Assembly: GCA_963580455.1 (NCBI GenBank) | Contig: OY756966.1 | Span: 12,403,001 to 12,467,000 of the forward strand | DNA: 64,000 nucleotides | DNA from: Euonymus europaeus | Taxonomy: Eukaryota; Streptophyta; Magnoliopsida; Celastrales; Celastraceae | Direction: 5' to 3' | Shown: one piece after another, positions 24,626 through 37,108 of the stretch | Numbering within the stretch: position 1 is the first letter of the stretch | Layout of the letters: each line of letters opens with the position of its first letter | The notes under the pieces: model-generated | What the model was told of the DNA's origin: nothing | Seen by the model: only the letters and a program-made list of their open reading frames with translations | Database searches by the model: none | Position numbers and translations under genes: made by a program

Positions 24626-26239
24626 TGTGACGCCTCGATCCGGGCACGCCACAGGTGCCCTCCGGCACTGTCCTAGGCTGCTAGTGTGATCATTCGGCAG
24701 ATCGGAAAATTCGACGGCATCTCCCCGTATATTGGAGAGTCTCCGCCTGTATCAGAAATACGCAGCGAAAATTTCAATGCATCACACTAGCAACCTGCCC
24801 AGGCTTCAGGCCTCAATCACATGCAATCCTGACCCTAGGGCCTCAGGCCATCCACTACCAACATGCACAAACTATAGTAATAATCACAACATCAAGCTTC
24901 ATAATATCATATAACCAAACTCAATACTCAGCATACATCATGCATACACCTTCTGGTGCCAATCGGTTATAACAATATTTTGAGCAACATCAATACATCA
25001 TAAACAAAATACGTGCTAGAGTACATCTCTAACACCCATATCCTACCTAGGGCCATCCATGTCACATCCCGCCCTCATTGATCCGCTCCACCGGTACTTG
25101 TACCAGTATCTCCTGTTGAAAGGAATAGAAAGTAGAGAGTGAGCAAGAAGCTCAGTAGGGTTAAGAGTATAAAATGTTTAAAGGCTGAATCCGAACAATA
25201 GGTTATGCAGTAATATGAAATCTACTACATGCACGTATACTCAACAATCACATAGAACATCAATCCGGGCAATCCCCTCAATGAGCAAACCTCATCGATA
25301 CCATGGCTCGTTCTATGTAATATCGAACATGAGCAAGCTCGCCACATCAACTCGTCAATATCATGGACGCTATCCATGTAATACTGAATAGGAGCAACCT
25401 CCCTAACATCAAACGCTCTTGGATTACCCGGTTGCGTGAGCCTATCACGCCCGCACCATTTCAGGCAAGGTTCTCCATTAATCGTACCTCTAGTGCGTTA
25501 CCCTACATGGAGTTCACATGACTTGGTGGTAACTCTCATCACCTCGTCAACTCTAATGCACTTATGCCATGACATGCCAAAAAGATATATATATATGAAC
25601 ATCCTACATATATATATACATAACTACCATGATGCATGAACGAAAATCATATCATGGCCATAGGTGATGGAAAACTCACAATCGGGTCATGCAACATCAA
25701 GAATAAACAATATTCCACGAGCAAGGTTCGTTTCCCCTTAGAAGCAATCAAGGCAAAAACACAAATAAAATGACCGATAAGGAATCGAAAAACTCTTTAA
25801 AATATTAAGAACGAACGATAGAAAGAATGGTCAGAAATCCCCTACCTCGTGCGAGCAATTTACCAAAAAAATCCAACAATTACGTTCCTAGGGTTCCAAT
25901 TTCTCAAACCTATCAATGTGGCGAAATCGAACCCATTCACATATCAATATATGATCAAAAACTCATTTAAACATCAATTGAATCAAGAATTTGGAAATTA
26001 CTCACCTTCTCTCTCTAGAAATTCCTCCAAAATCCTTCAAACTCAACCCAATCAATCCTCAATCTAAAACAACGAATCCAACCAAAAAAAACTACCAATA
26101 ACGACCTTAGAAACATCATATATAAACCCCAAATACTTAACTCTTAACGAATCATGATAGATCTAAAGAAAACCTAGAATTTCAAAACTTGGAAAAACTT
26201 ACCAAAATCTTCAAACGTAGCTTGAATCTTCAATATAGC
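24626..26239 (-). repeat. Truncated 5' LTR of the chromovirus
   Basis: The + strand starts TGTGACGCCTCGATCC and follows the solo LTR at 55698 base for base, at roughly 90% identity by eye, up to AATATAGCAC at 26239, where it switches to Athila sequence. It contains an (AT)n run near 25588-25620. Small ORFs here are shared with the solo LTR but have no family features. Confidence 0.85.
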
Positions 26240-26249
26240 ACAGCAAGAT

Positions 26250-29200
26250 ACAAAAAATTGTTTTAGCGTGGACATTATTGATAGTTCTGTCATGGAAGAG
26301 TTTGTAGAGCACTTAACAACTGATATCTTGGAAACAACATTGCAAAAGAGTATTATGGCAGCTGATGGCTCAAATAAGTCAACTCAGCCATGGAGAAGAG
26401 AAAAGTTTGAAGAACTTTGTTTGGCACCTTCAAAGCCTTTACCGAGTGTGATTTCGGCACCTTTATTGACACTCAAACCGCTGCCAACTCACTTAAAATA
26501 TGTCTATCTTGGTGAGAATGAGACTCTTCTAGTTATTATTGCTGAAAATCTAAATTCACTTCAAGAAGAGAAACTTTTGCGTGTTTTAAGGGAGTATAAG
26601 ACAGCTATTGGGTGGACCATTGTGGATATTAAAGGGATCAGCCCTTCCATGTGTATGCACCGCATTTTAATGGAGGATGATTACAAGCCTTCAGTAGAGC
26701 ATCAACGAAGATTAAATCCACATATGACGGAGGTTGTTTGGGCTGAAGTTCTGAAACTCTTAGATGCTGGAATAATATATCCAATTTCCGATAGTAGTTG
26801 GGTGAGTCCTACTCAAGTTGTGCCAAAGAAAGGAGGTATGACGGTGATAAAAAATGAAGTTAATGAGCTGATTCCTACACGTACTGTCACTGGTTGGAGG
26901 GTATGCATTGATTATAGAAAACTCAACAATGCTACACGCAAGGATCACTTTCCTTTGCCTTTCATTGATCATATGCTTGAGAGATTGGATGGATATGCTT
27001 ACTACTGCTTTTTGGATGGATATTCTGGGTATAATCAGATTCCTATAGCCCCCGAAGATCAAGAAAAGAAAACTTTTACATGCCCTTTTGGTACTTTTGC
27101 ATATAGGTGAATGCCTTTCGGTTTGTGCAATGCAACTGCCACTTTTCAGCGATGCATGATGAGCATATTTTCAGATATTTTGGAGAGATTTATCGAGGTC
27201 TTCATGGATGACTTTTTAGTTTTTGGTCCATCTTTTGACGCTTGTTTACACAAGTTGTCACTGGTACTGCAGAGGTGTGTGGAAACTAATTTAGTCTTAA
27301 ATTGAGAGAAGTGTCATTTTATGGTACAAGAGGGCATTGTTCTTGGGCATAGAATTTTAGAAAAGGGCATTGAAGTGGACAAGTCAAAAATAGAGACAAT
27401 CTCAAAGTTACCTCCTCCAACAAGTGTGAAAGCTATCCGAAGCTTTTTAGGACATGCGGGGTTTTATCGGAGGTTTATTAGGGATTTTTCAAAAATTACA
27501 AAACCCCTATGTTCTCTTCTCCTCAAGGATGCAGATTTTGATTTCAATAAAGAGTGTTTGAAGGCATTTGAGTTGCTTAAAGAGAAGCTCACTACGGCAC
27601 CCGTCATTATCGCACCCGATTGGAGCCTACCATTTGAGATTATGTGTGATGCAAGTGACTACACTGTCGGGGCTGTTTTGGGGCAGCAAAAAGATAAGCT
27701 TTTACAAGTCATTTACTATGCTGGTCGGACACTCAATGATGCCCAATTGAATTATGCTACTACAAAGAAAGAGCTATTGGCGGTAGTACTTGCTTTGGAT
27801 ATATTTAGCTCTTACTTGATTGGCTCGAAAGTGATTGTTTACTCTGATCATTCAGCCTTGAAATATTTATTGTCCAAGAAAGAAGCCAAACCGAGACTTA
27901 TTAGATGGATTCTTCTTCTACAAGAATTTGACATTGAGATAAAAGACAAGAGGGGATCCGAAAATGTTGTGGCTGACCATTTGTCGCGGCTGGTGCAAGA
28001 AGATGGAAGCGATGTGGTCCTTATTAGTGAGTCTTTTCCTGATGAGCAGCTGTACACAGTTGACAAATTGGAAGAACCTTGGTTTGCTGATTTTGCCAAT
28101 TATGTATCCAACCGAGTAATTCTTGCAGGCTTGTCTACGCATCAAAGAAAGAAATTCTTTTTTGATGTCAAGCACTATTATTGGGATGATCCTTATCTAT
28201 GGAAACATTGCACGGATCAGATTATTCGGAGGTGTGTACCCGAGTCAGAGATGAAGGTTATATTGCAACATTGTCATGCCATGGCTTGTGGAGGTCACTA
28301 TGGGTCAGCGAAAACTGCGGCTAAGGTATTACAATCCGGATTTTGGTGGCCTACACTTTTCAAGGATGCTTATAGATTTTTCACCGCTTGTGATCGTTGC
28401 CAAAGAACGGGTAATATCTTTAACCGCAATCAAATGCCCCTAAACAATATTTTGGAGGTGGAAATGGGTGGAGACAGCAGCTCTTCCCACTAATGACTCC
28501 AAAGTTATGGTCAAATTTATTCGAAAAAATATTTTCTCTCGCTTTGGAGCTCCGAGGTTCATTATTAGTTATGGGGGATCACACTTTTGCAACTGACTCT
28601 TCAATTCAGTGTTGGTAAAATATGGAGTTACACACAAAGTGGCTACACCCTATCATCCACAAACAAGTGGACAAGTTGAGGTGACTAATCGGGAAATCAA
28701 AAGAATTTTGGAGAAAGTTGTTAATACTTCCCAAAAAGATTGGAGTTTAAATCTTGATGATGCTCTTTGGGCTTACAGAACTGCATAGAAAACTCTTCTT
28801 GGAATGTCTTGTTATAGGCTTGTTTTTGGCAAGGCGTGTCATCTACCTGTAGAGCTTGAGCATAAGGCTTTTTGGGTTGTTAAAGCTTTGAATTTTGACC
28901 TGAATTTGGCTGGTGAAAAGAGGTGTTTACAATTGAATGAATTAGAGGAACTCCGGAATGAAGCGTATGAAAGTTCGAGAATTTTTAAAGACCGTACAAA
29001 GAAGTGGCATGACAAGCGGATTGTTCGAAAGAACTTCTTTGTGGGGCAGCGAGTATTGTTGTTTAACTCGCGCCTTCGATTATTTCCCGGCAAATTAAAA
29101 TCTAGATGGTCTGGTCCTTTCACTATTGTGCAAATATTTCCTCATGGAGCTATTGAAATTCGACAAGATCTGGACAGCTCTAGTTTCAAAGTGAATGGGC

Positions 29201-29274
29201 ACCGTTTGAAGCCATATTACGAAGCCAATTTTGATAGACAACGAGCCTCTTGGATGCTTGATGATGTAGAGTGA
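26250..29274 (+). pseudogene. Athila pol (protease end, RT, RNase H, integrase), broken
   Basis: RT motifs: GWRVCIDYRKLNNATRKDHF, YYCFLDGYSGYNQI, and the active site FMDDFLVFG. RNase [31 protein letters not shown] and [10 protein letters not shown]. The integrase finger has [13 protein letters not shown] and CDRCQRTG. Stops: TGA at 27108-27110 (probably from CGA) and TGA at 27303-27305 where Trp is expected. A deletion of roughly 100 bp near 28460 removes the start of the integrase core with its first catalytic Asp. The second Asp is Tyr (IISYGGSH), and a TAG at 28786-28788 follows. The C-terminal part (28804-29274) is open and includes RWSGPFTIV. Lineage is clear from the sequence style. Confidence 0.9.
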
Positions 29275-30114
29275 TTCATGTTTCGGATCCTATGTCTGGC
29301 TGAAGACATAAAACTTAGCACTGCTTGGGTGGTAACCCGAGGAGGCAGCTTGGCGATTATATTTTGCTACGGATGGCGTTGCGGGTCTTCAAAACCGGCT
29401 AAGTTCCCTCACCTTTGCATCTTTAACTTACTGTTTACATTATTTTATATGTTGTGTGAGTTGTTCACTTACTTATCACATTGGGGACAATGTGTAGTTT
29501 AAGTGCGGGGGAGTAGTTTATCCAAAAAACAAAAAAAAATGTGTTTTTTCAGCTTAGAGCTGTTGAGTAGGTTGTGTTGGAAGACCAATAGCCCATGATG
29601 ATAATTTTTGAACTAAGTATAGCTTTGGAAAATGACGAATGTGGTTTTTGTTTAAGTGCTTGAATTTGAGACTGGTTTTTCCTATTTTGGGGTCTTTCAT
29701 GTACATTGAACATAATTTCGGTGCACTTGACCAAGCTGTGACTTAGAGAAGGCTTATGTGGAGAAAGTGAGTTTGTGTGATCTCGAATGAAGTCTAGAAC
29801 TTGTTTGAACAATACTCGAGGCGAATCGTAGGATTTGCATCACTAAGGAAATGAATTAGGCCATCTTTGGACCGATTGAGCCTTTCTAGCCACCTTTTGC
29901 ATGATTATATCCCTAGTCACCCCTTTGAGCCTATAAGCCTATTTTCTTTTTCACCTACACATTAGTAACCACAACCATTCATTTATTCCCTCTTTGCACC
30001 TTGCACCAAGGCATATTGATCATTATTGTTATATGAGTGATGGTGTTTGTGTATGAAAATTGAGAGAAGTGTGAAGAATGGTGTTTGGAAATGCTCTTAT
30101 ATTGTTGGTTTACT
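29275..30114 (+). other. Athila 3' region after pol
   Basis: About 840 bp without a usable frame. It has the ATTGGGGACAATGT and AAGTGCGGGGGAG signatures that follow pol in Athila elements, then sequence that may be a decayed env-like region. It ends abruptly where satellite B starts (CAAAAGACCAACATTCG). Confidence 0.6.
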
Positions 30115-33100
30115 TTTGACAAAAGACCAACATTCGATCTCAAATAAACAAAATCGTTAAAAGCTTCTCCATAGAAAGTGTTGACCAATTCCGAACAATT
30201 AAAGTTGATTGTCGTACACTTTTTATTATAGCATTATGTCCAAATTTACTAGTATACACTTCGTAGATTGTTTAATTGTCAAAAGACCAACTTTCGTTCT
30301 CAATTTGACAAAACCGTTAAAAGCTCCTTTATGAAGAGAGTTGAGAAATTTTCAACCGTCAAAGTTGGTCGTTGTACACTTTTTTAGTTATTTTATGCCA
30401 AATTTTACGAGCATAGGCCCCTTAAATTGTTTCATTGCCAAAAAACCAACTTTCGTTTGAAAATGGACAAACCTATTAAAAGCTTCTCCATGGAGAGAGT
30501 TGAGGAATTCCGAACCATCAAAATTTGTAGGTGGACACTTTCTATGGTTGCTTTATGTTCGAATTTACTAGCATACGCTTCGTAGATTGTTTCGTTGCCA
30601 AAAGACCAACTTTCATTTTTAATTGGACAAAATCGTTAAAAGCTTCCGAACAATCAAACTTGGTCGGTGTAAACTTTTTATTTTAATGTCAAATTTTATG
30701 AGCATAGACTCCATAGGTTGTTTCGTTCCCAAAAGACCAATTTTCGTTCTCAAAATCATTAAAAGTTCCTCCCTGGAGAGAGTTGAGCAATTTCAACTAT
30801 TAAATGTGATCGGTGTGCACTTTTTATTGTAATTTTGGGTCAAATTTTACGAGTTTAGGCTCAATGGACTGTTTCATTGCTAAAAGACTCACTTTCATTC
30901 CAAAATGGACAAAACTGTTAAAAGCACTTCCATGGGGAGAGTTCAGCAATTCCAAACCATCAAAGTTGATAGGTTTACACATTTTATTTTTGGTTTATGT
31001 ACAAATTTACTAGTACATGCTTCACAGCTGGTTTCGTTGCAAAAAGACTAACTTTCTTTCCCAAATGGGCAAAACCATTAAAAGCCCCTAGAGAGTTCGG
31101 CGATTCCCAACCATCAAGGTTTGTCAGTGTGCACTTTTTTATTGTTATTTTATGTCAAATTTTACAAGTATAAGTTTTCGTAAATTGTTTCGTTGCCAAA
31201 AGACCAACGTTTGTTCTCAATTGGGCAAAACCTTTTGAAGCTCCTCCATTGAGAGATTTGAGAAATTCCAACCCATCAAAGTTATAGGCGTAGACTTTTT
31301 ATTGTTATTTTATGCCAAATTTTACGAGTATAGGCTCGGTAGAGTGTTTCATTAGCAAAAGACCAACTTTCATTCTCAATTAATTGGACAAAACCGTTAA
31401 AAGCTCCTCTACCGTGAGAGTTGGGCAATTTCAAACCATCAAGGTTGGTCGGTGTACACTTTTTGTTGTTAGTTAATATAAAATTTTATGAGTATAGGTT
31501 CCATAAATTGTTTCATTGCAAAAAGACAAACATTCGTTCCCAAATGGGCAAAATCGTTAAATGTTCCTCCATGCTGAGAGTTGAGGAATTGAGAACCGTC
31601 AAAATTGATTGTCGTAGACTTTTTATTGTTGCTTTAGGTCCAAGTTTACTAGTATACGCTTCGTAGATTGTTTCGTTGTTAAAAGAACAACAGTCATTCA
31701 CAATTAGACAAAAAAAGTTAAGATCTCCTCTATGGAGAGAGTTGGGCAAATCCGAACAATTAAGTTTGCTCGGTCTACACTTTTTATTGTTTTTTATATC
31801 AAATTTTACAAGTATAAGCTTCGTAGATTTTTTCTTTGCCAAAAGACTAACTTTCGCTCCAAATTGACAAAACCGTTAAAAGCTTCTGAATGGAGAGAGT
31901 TGAGAAATTTCAAAATGTCAAAGTTGACAGGTGTACACTTTTTATTGTTGTTTGGTTTCCAAAAGATCAACTTTTGTTCTCATATGGGCAAAATTGTTAG
32001 AAGCTCCTACATGGAGAGAGTTGAGCATTTTTTAACCATCAAAATTGATTGGTGTACACTTTTAATTGTTTGGTGTACATTTTCTATTGTTATTTTATGC
32101 GATTTTTACAAGTATAGGCTGAATATTTTTTGTTTGTTTCCAAAAGACCAACATTTGTTCGCAAATGGACAAAATCGTGAAAAGTTTCCCCCTGGAGAGA
32201 GTTGAGCAATTTCAAACCATCAAAGTTGGTCAGTGCCCACTTTTATTGCTGATTTATGTCAAATTTTATGAATATAGGTTTCGTAGATTGTTTGATGTCA
32301 AAAGACCAACTTTCGTTCCTAAATGGACAAAACCATCAAAATCACAACCACGAAGAGAGTTGACGAATTCCGAACCATCCAAGTTGATGGTCGTACAGTT
32401 TTTTTTGTTGCTTTATGTAAAAATTACTATTATACACTTCGTAAATTGTTTCATTGCCAAAAGACCAATTTTCATTCTCAATTAGACAAAACCGTTAAAA
32501 GCTCTTGCATAGAGATAGTTGAGTGATTGCCAACCATCAGGGTTGGTTGATGTACACTTTGTATTGTTAGTTTATGTCAAAATTTTCAGGTATAAGCTCC
32601 GTAGATTGTTTCTTTGTCAAAAGTCCAACTTTTGTTCCAAAATGACAAAATCGTTAAAAGCTCCTCCATGAAGAGAGTTGAGAAATTCTGAACCATCAAA
32701 TTTGATAGGTGTACACTTTTTATTGTTGCTTTATTTTCCAAGTTTACTAGTATACGCTTCGTAGATTGTTTCGTTGACAAAAGACCAACTTTGGTTCTCA
32801 ATTGGACATAACCGTTAAAAGCTCCTCTATCGAGAGAGTTGAGCAATTTCAAATAATCAAAGTTGGTTGGTGTATACTTTTTAATGTTATTTTATGCAAA
32901 ATTTTACGAGTATAGGGTCGGTAGATTATTTTGTTGCCAACTTTCATTTGCAAATGAAGAAAACCTTTAAAAGCTTCTTCATGGTGAGAGTTGAGTGATT
33001 TCGAACCATCAAAGTTTGTCGGTATACACTTTTTACTGTTCTTTTATCTCAAATTTTACGAGTATAGACTCAGTAGATTGTTTCATTTCAATAGGACCAA

Positions 33101-33121
33101 CTTTCATTGTCAAATGAACAA
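30115..33121 (+). repeat. Satellite array, subfamily B, first block
   Basis: Tandem ~159-160 bp monomers: AAAAGACCAAC-type starts at 30121, 30281, 30440 and 30600. It shares with subfamily A the blocks GTTAAAAGCTCC, GAGAGAGTTGAG, ACCATCAAAGTTG and CACTTTTTATTG, but has CTTCGTAGATTGTTTCGTTG in place of the HindIII region. Two monomer types largely alternate: GTCCAAATTTACTAGTATAC and GTCAAATTTTACGAGTATAG. It is more diverged between copies than A. Confidence 0.92.
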
Positions 33122-33492
33122 TTTGGAAAATTGGCTACAAAGATATGAAGTTTTGAATCAAATTGAAATTTTTCTTGAAAATTCTAGTTTTTGAGTTCTT
33201 GAAGCTCACTCTCAGATGTAGGAGAGTGTGACTCACGCGCCAACTGAATGCAGTCCGATCAAGGATTTGACTTTATAATCGAGATCAAAACGGTGTAACA
33301 AAGCTTCTCGTGAAAACCGATCATCGAAAACACGCTGGGAAGGCGGCGCTTGAATGGCACGCGCCGTAGCGCAGGTCATGCGCCTAGGCAAAGTGACCTG
33401 TGCCTCTGGACCGCGAATTCGAGCAGGAAACCCGACCCCCGGACCAGAGTTTCCTGGACTACACCAAGAAGGTCCAGCCCATAGGCATAAGA
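33122..33492. other. Unassigned sequence between satellite B and LTR copy C
   Basis: About 370 bp with no supported gene. It contains a GC-rich part (CGCGCCGTAGCGCAGG near 33360). There is no polypurine tract before 33493, so the following LTR is not a 3' LTR with adjoining pol. Confidence 0.5.
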
Positions 33493-35628
33493 TGTGAAAC
33501 CCGACCCAAAATTTTTGGTTTGAGTCAAATTACGGATGATCCGTGAGGTATGAAATCACGAAATAATAGTTTTTGAGCTAGGTACGTTAGATGGGCCATA
33601 AATTTTAGTATACATGTCAGTTTTGGGCTCATAATATATCAAATCAAAGCTTAGACTGAGCCGGGAACTAAAATTGAAGAAAACTGGGGTGGTAGAAAGC
33701 ACAAAGTGTCCAGACACCCAATAAAGGCATTCAGACACTTTTTGAGAAAACAGAGGCAATGAGGTTTTGAGGAAGGAAAAATAGTTCTGTGAACAGTAAA
33801 GCGTCCAGAAACCTTACCAAGGCGTTTGGAGACTTAAGCCTATGTGAGAGGCAGAGAGGGGAGAGAGATGCAAGGCGTCCAGACACCTATCGAGAAATCA
33901 GATTTTAAGAATAGAGGTACACATTTTTGCACATCCCATATTTTGGAGAGACCCGAGTAGAGAGAGAAAGAGAGAGAAGGCGCTTTTGATTAGAGTTTGG
34001 CTTGGAGATTGTGGATTCGTGATCATTGAAGCCAAACAAGGAAGATTCAAGCTTGATTTGGGAGATTTGCTAAGTTTTTTCACAGTTTTGGAAATTCTAG
34101 GTTTTGTTAGATTTGTTAGATTCTTGAAGAGTTGAGTTCCATGCTTTAGATATGTTGATTATAGCTTGATTTTGGACATATGTATAGGTTTGTTTGTGAT
34201 TTGGAGTGAATGATTGATTGGGTTGAGTTTGAAGGATTTTGGAGGAATTTCTAGAGAGAGAAGGTGAGTAATTTCAAAATTCTTGATTCAATTGATGTTT
34301 ATATGAGTTGTTGATCATATATTGATATGTGAATGGGTTTGATTTCGCCATATTGTTAGGTTTGGGAAATCGGAACCCTAGGAATGTATTTGTTGTATTT
34401 TTGGTAATTGCTCGACACGAGGTAAGGGATTACCAACCATTCTTTCTATCGTTCTTTCTCAATGTTTAAAGAGCATTTTGATTCTTTATTGGTTGCCTAT
34501 GTTTGTGTTTCCGCCTTAATTGCTTATAAGGGGAAACGAGCCTTGTGTGTGAATTATCGTTGGTTCTTGATTTGCATGACCCTATTGTGTGCTCCATTGG
34601 GCACAATGTGAATTCGTTCATGCATCATGGTAGTTATGTATATATATTTAAGATGTTCATATATATATATATATATATATATATCTATTCGGCATGTCAT
34701 GACATAATGCATTAGAGTTTCATTGGAGACCGAGTATGGACTCGAAAAATCTTTAGGATTCTTGAAGGCCACATGGAAGGATGGCGAGGTGAAGAGAGTT
34801 ACCACCAAGTCATGTGAGCTTCATGTGGGGTAACGCACTAGAGGTGAGGTTATTGAGGGACCTTGCCTAAAGTGCTGCGGGCATGATAGGTTCGCGCAGC
34901 TGGGTGATCCAAGAGCGATTTGATGTTGAGGAGCCTGCTCCCATTCGATATTACATGGAGACAGAGCCATGGTATTGATGAGGTTTGCTCAAAGAGGGAA
35001 TTGCCCGAGTTGATGTTTCTATATGATTGTTGATTATACGTTCATGTAATAGATTCATATTGATGCATAACCTTTATTTCAAATTCGGCCTTGATATTTT
35101 TTGTACTCTTTTACCCTACTGAGCTTCTTGCTCACTCTCTACTTTCCTTTCCTCCTCACAGGTGATACTAGTACTGATACCGGTGGAGCAAATTAGTGAG
35201 AGCGGGATGTGACATGGATGGCCCTAGCTAGGATAAGGATGCTAGAGATATACTCTAGCATGTATTTTGTTTATGTTATTTTTAATGATTATTCATGATA
35301 TTCTTATAACCATTTGGCACCAGAGGGTGTATGCATGATGTATGCTGAGGATTGATTATATGGTTATATGATGTTGTGAATTATGATGATGTGTATAATT
35401 AATATCAGTTTGTGCATGCTGGTAGTGGATGGCTTGAGACCCCTAGGATCAGGATGCATGTGATTGAGGCTTGAGGCCTAGCTAGGCTATTGATGAGATG
35501 GTTTGATTTATGCTGCATGTTCTGATACAGGTGGGCACTCCCCGATATACGGGGAGATGCTGCTAGATTTTCGGTTTGCTGGATGATCACAATAGTAGCA
35601 TAGGATGGTGCCAGAGGGCACCAGACTC
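33493..35628 (+). repeat. Diverged chromovirus LTR, copy C
   Basis: Starts TGTGAAACCCGACCC and is the reverse complement of the LTR at 55698-57811 over its length: CGGATGATCCGTGAGGTA near 33534, the (AT)n run at 34660-34685, and GGAGATGCTGC near 35560. It ends at GCCAGAGGGCACC, short of the expected GGTGTCACA end. It differs from the other two copies much more than they differ from each other. Near 33705-33895 it has degenerate repeats of GCGTCCAGACACC where the others have CCTAGG palindromes. Confidence 0.8.
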
Positions 35629-36277
35629 TGAGGAAGACCCTGAAGAAGATTCTATTGATGATCAAGCTCTCTCTAATGGTGAACCTAAAGTTGCTATAAC
35701 TCCACCCAGCCTAGAGTCATGGATTCTTCATACGATGACGAGGTGGTAGAGGTTATCAATATACCTTCTTCCCTGGAGGTTATTGATATCTCTTCCAATG
35801 AAGAACATGAAGTGGAAGAAGAAAAAGAAGTCCCAAAAGTGATTTTCTATCTTCAACATCACTTATTTGTTTGTCCAAGATATGGACAACGTGCTTGTTT
35901 TATATGCTCAAAGCTTAAGCATGTGTGTCAATGGCTACCTTAAGAACAACATTAACAGTTTCTGTTTAGGATTTAGTAGCTTAGGATCGTAGACATTTTT
36001 TTTTACATATTTCCCTTTGCAATTTTTTTTAATAAAACGATTATGTCGATTTGAACAATTTATTTGATATTATATTCATGCAATGTTTTGGCTTCATTCA
36101 TTTTTACTTGAATGATTAAAGTGTGCTTATAAGAATTGATTGTATGTTGTTAAATATATCTATTGTTTTTATTGCATACAATGATCATTTAAAGTAAAAA
36201 ACTTGAATGTGATGTGAAACATATTATATTGTATTAGTCTTTTATGTAAACATTTTTTCGTGACTAGTATCCGTTAC
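35629..36277 (+). other. Unassigned acidic reading frame with possible 3' end
   Basis: From 35630 an acidic frame runs (DSEEDPEEDSIDDQALSNGE). After a frame change, 35719-35943 encodes 74 residues rich in Asp/Glu with VVEVINIP and a Cys pattern FVCPRYGQRACFICSKLKHV, ending at TAA. An AATAAAACG lies at about 36031, 90 bp after the stop, in T-rich DNA. I do not recognise the family. It could be the tail of a decayed host or retroelement gene, or the 5' leader side of the copia element. The last ~150 bp leads into copia gag. Confidence 0.35.
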
Positions 36278-36402
36278 AAAGAGTATCGTCACTGATCTCA
36301 ATGCTAGAGAGAAGCTGACTGACAAGAATTACAATGTTTGGCATCACAAAATTCAATATCTGCTTGAAGAGCAATATATGCTAGAAATAGTAACACGACC
36401 AA
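36278..36402 (+). pseudogene. Copia gag, first fragment
   Basis: Reads NAREKLTDKNYNVWHHKIQY and LLEEQYMLEIV, the usual N-terminus of a plant copia gag. It stops at the Tat-2 LTR (36403). It continues in frame at 46231 if one copy of the 5-bp target site is removed. Confidence 0.75.
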
Positions 36403-37086
36403 TGATGCCAAAAACTGTTTGTCCTAGCTAGACACCAATAAGTTCGGTCAAACCCCAAACTCCTGAGCTAGACGTCCTACACAGCAAACATACGTAAGCT
36501 AAGAGAAACCCCATATTAGTTTTGGGGGCCCGCTTTGACACTCAATTCAGTTAGGTAATTCACAGTTGGGAGGGTCAGTCTCTGAGAGCTCTCTCAACTT
36601 AAGCAGTAGTAATGTAAATTGCGTGGGGCTCCTTTCTTGGGGATCTAAAGAGTTCTTATTCTACTAGGAATGAAACTCTATTCTTCCTTATCTGAGCGTC
36701 TTTATCGGAGTCATAATCCTTTTGGGTCTCTACTCCTTATGAGAGTAGGACTCCTAATAGGATTGATGGATCTAATTGGGATCCTCATTGGCCTATCGAC
36801 CCACCAGTCTGTTCAAGATCAAACTGACCGACCGACCTACCTGGCCAAAGGCAAAATGTAACGAGCGAGAGTTGGTGGCCGAACTAATCTATAGAGCATG
36901 ACCGACCGAACCAACTAGAAGTCTCAAAGGACCCATAGCGGAGTTGACTCAAGGTGGTCTGACCAACCCGACCAAACAATACCATTACTTTATAGCAGTC
37001 GATTCAGCGAAGTGCTACACAAGCCATCCAAGGAGGAATTTTACACGTGTCACAATCTTATTGGGTGGATCAATTTTGCCACATCA
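36403..37086 (-). repeat. 3' LTR of Tat-2 (684 bp)
   Basis: Starts TGATGCCAAAAACTG on the + strand and ends TTGCCACATCA. It aligns throughout with 45518-46225 but lacks a ~26-bp segment that in the other LTR lies next to the TATA box. Confidence 0.88.
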
Positions 37087-37108
37087 GATGCCCCCTACTC
37101 CTTTTTTG
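37087..37108 (-). other. Polypurine tract of Tat-2
   Basis: On the - strand AAAAAAGGAGTAGGGGGCAT directly precedes the 3' LTR start. Confidence 0.75.

Larger units (their letters stand above)
19312..26239 (-). mobile_element. Ty3/gypsy chromovirus (Tekay-like), both outer LTR ends lost
   Basis: On the - strand: partial 5' LTR, primer-binding site, gag, protease, RT, RNase H, integrase, chromodomain remnant, polypurine tract, partial 3' LTR. Comparison with the complete solo LTR at 55698-57811 shows that the outer ~340-435 bp or more of each LTR is missing. The left side joins satellite A and the right side joins Athila sequence. Multiple stops and frameshifts make it inactive. Confidence 0.88.
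26240..30114 (+). mobile_element. Athila-lineage Ty3/gypsy fragment without LTRs
   Basis: Starts inside pol upstream of RT and runs past the pol stop into the Athila-type 3' region (GGGGACAATGT, AAGTGCGGGGGAG at 29484-29513). Both ends are truncated: the left joins the chromovirus LTR, the right joins satellite B. No LTR, primer site or gag is present. Confidence 0.85.

Noticed and set aside
34655..34690. (AT)n tract as a promoter
   Set aside because: A microsatellite of varying length at the same place in all three LTR copies (also 25588 and 56720); no TATA context.
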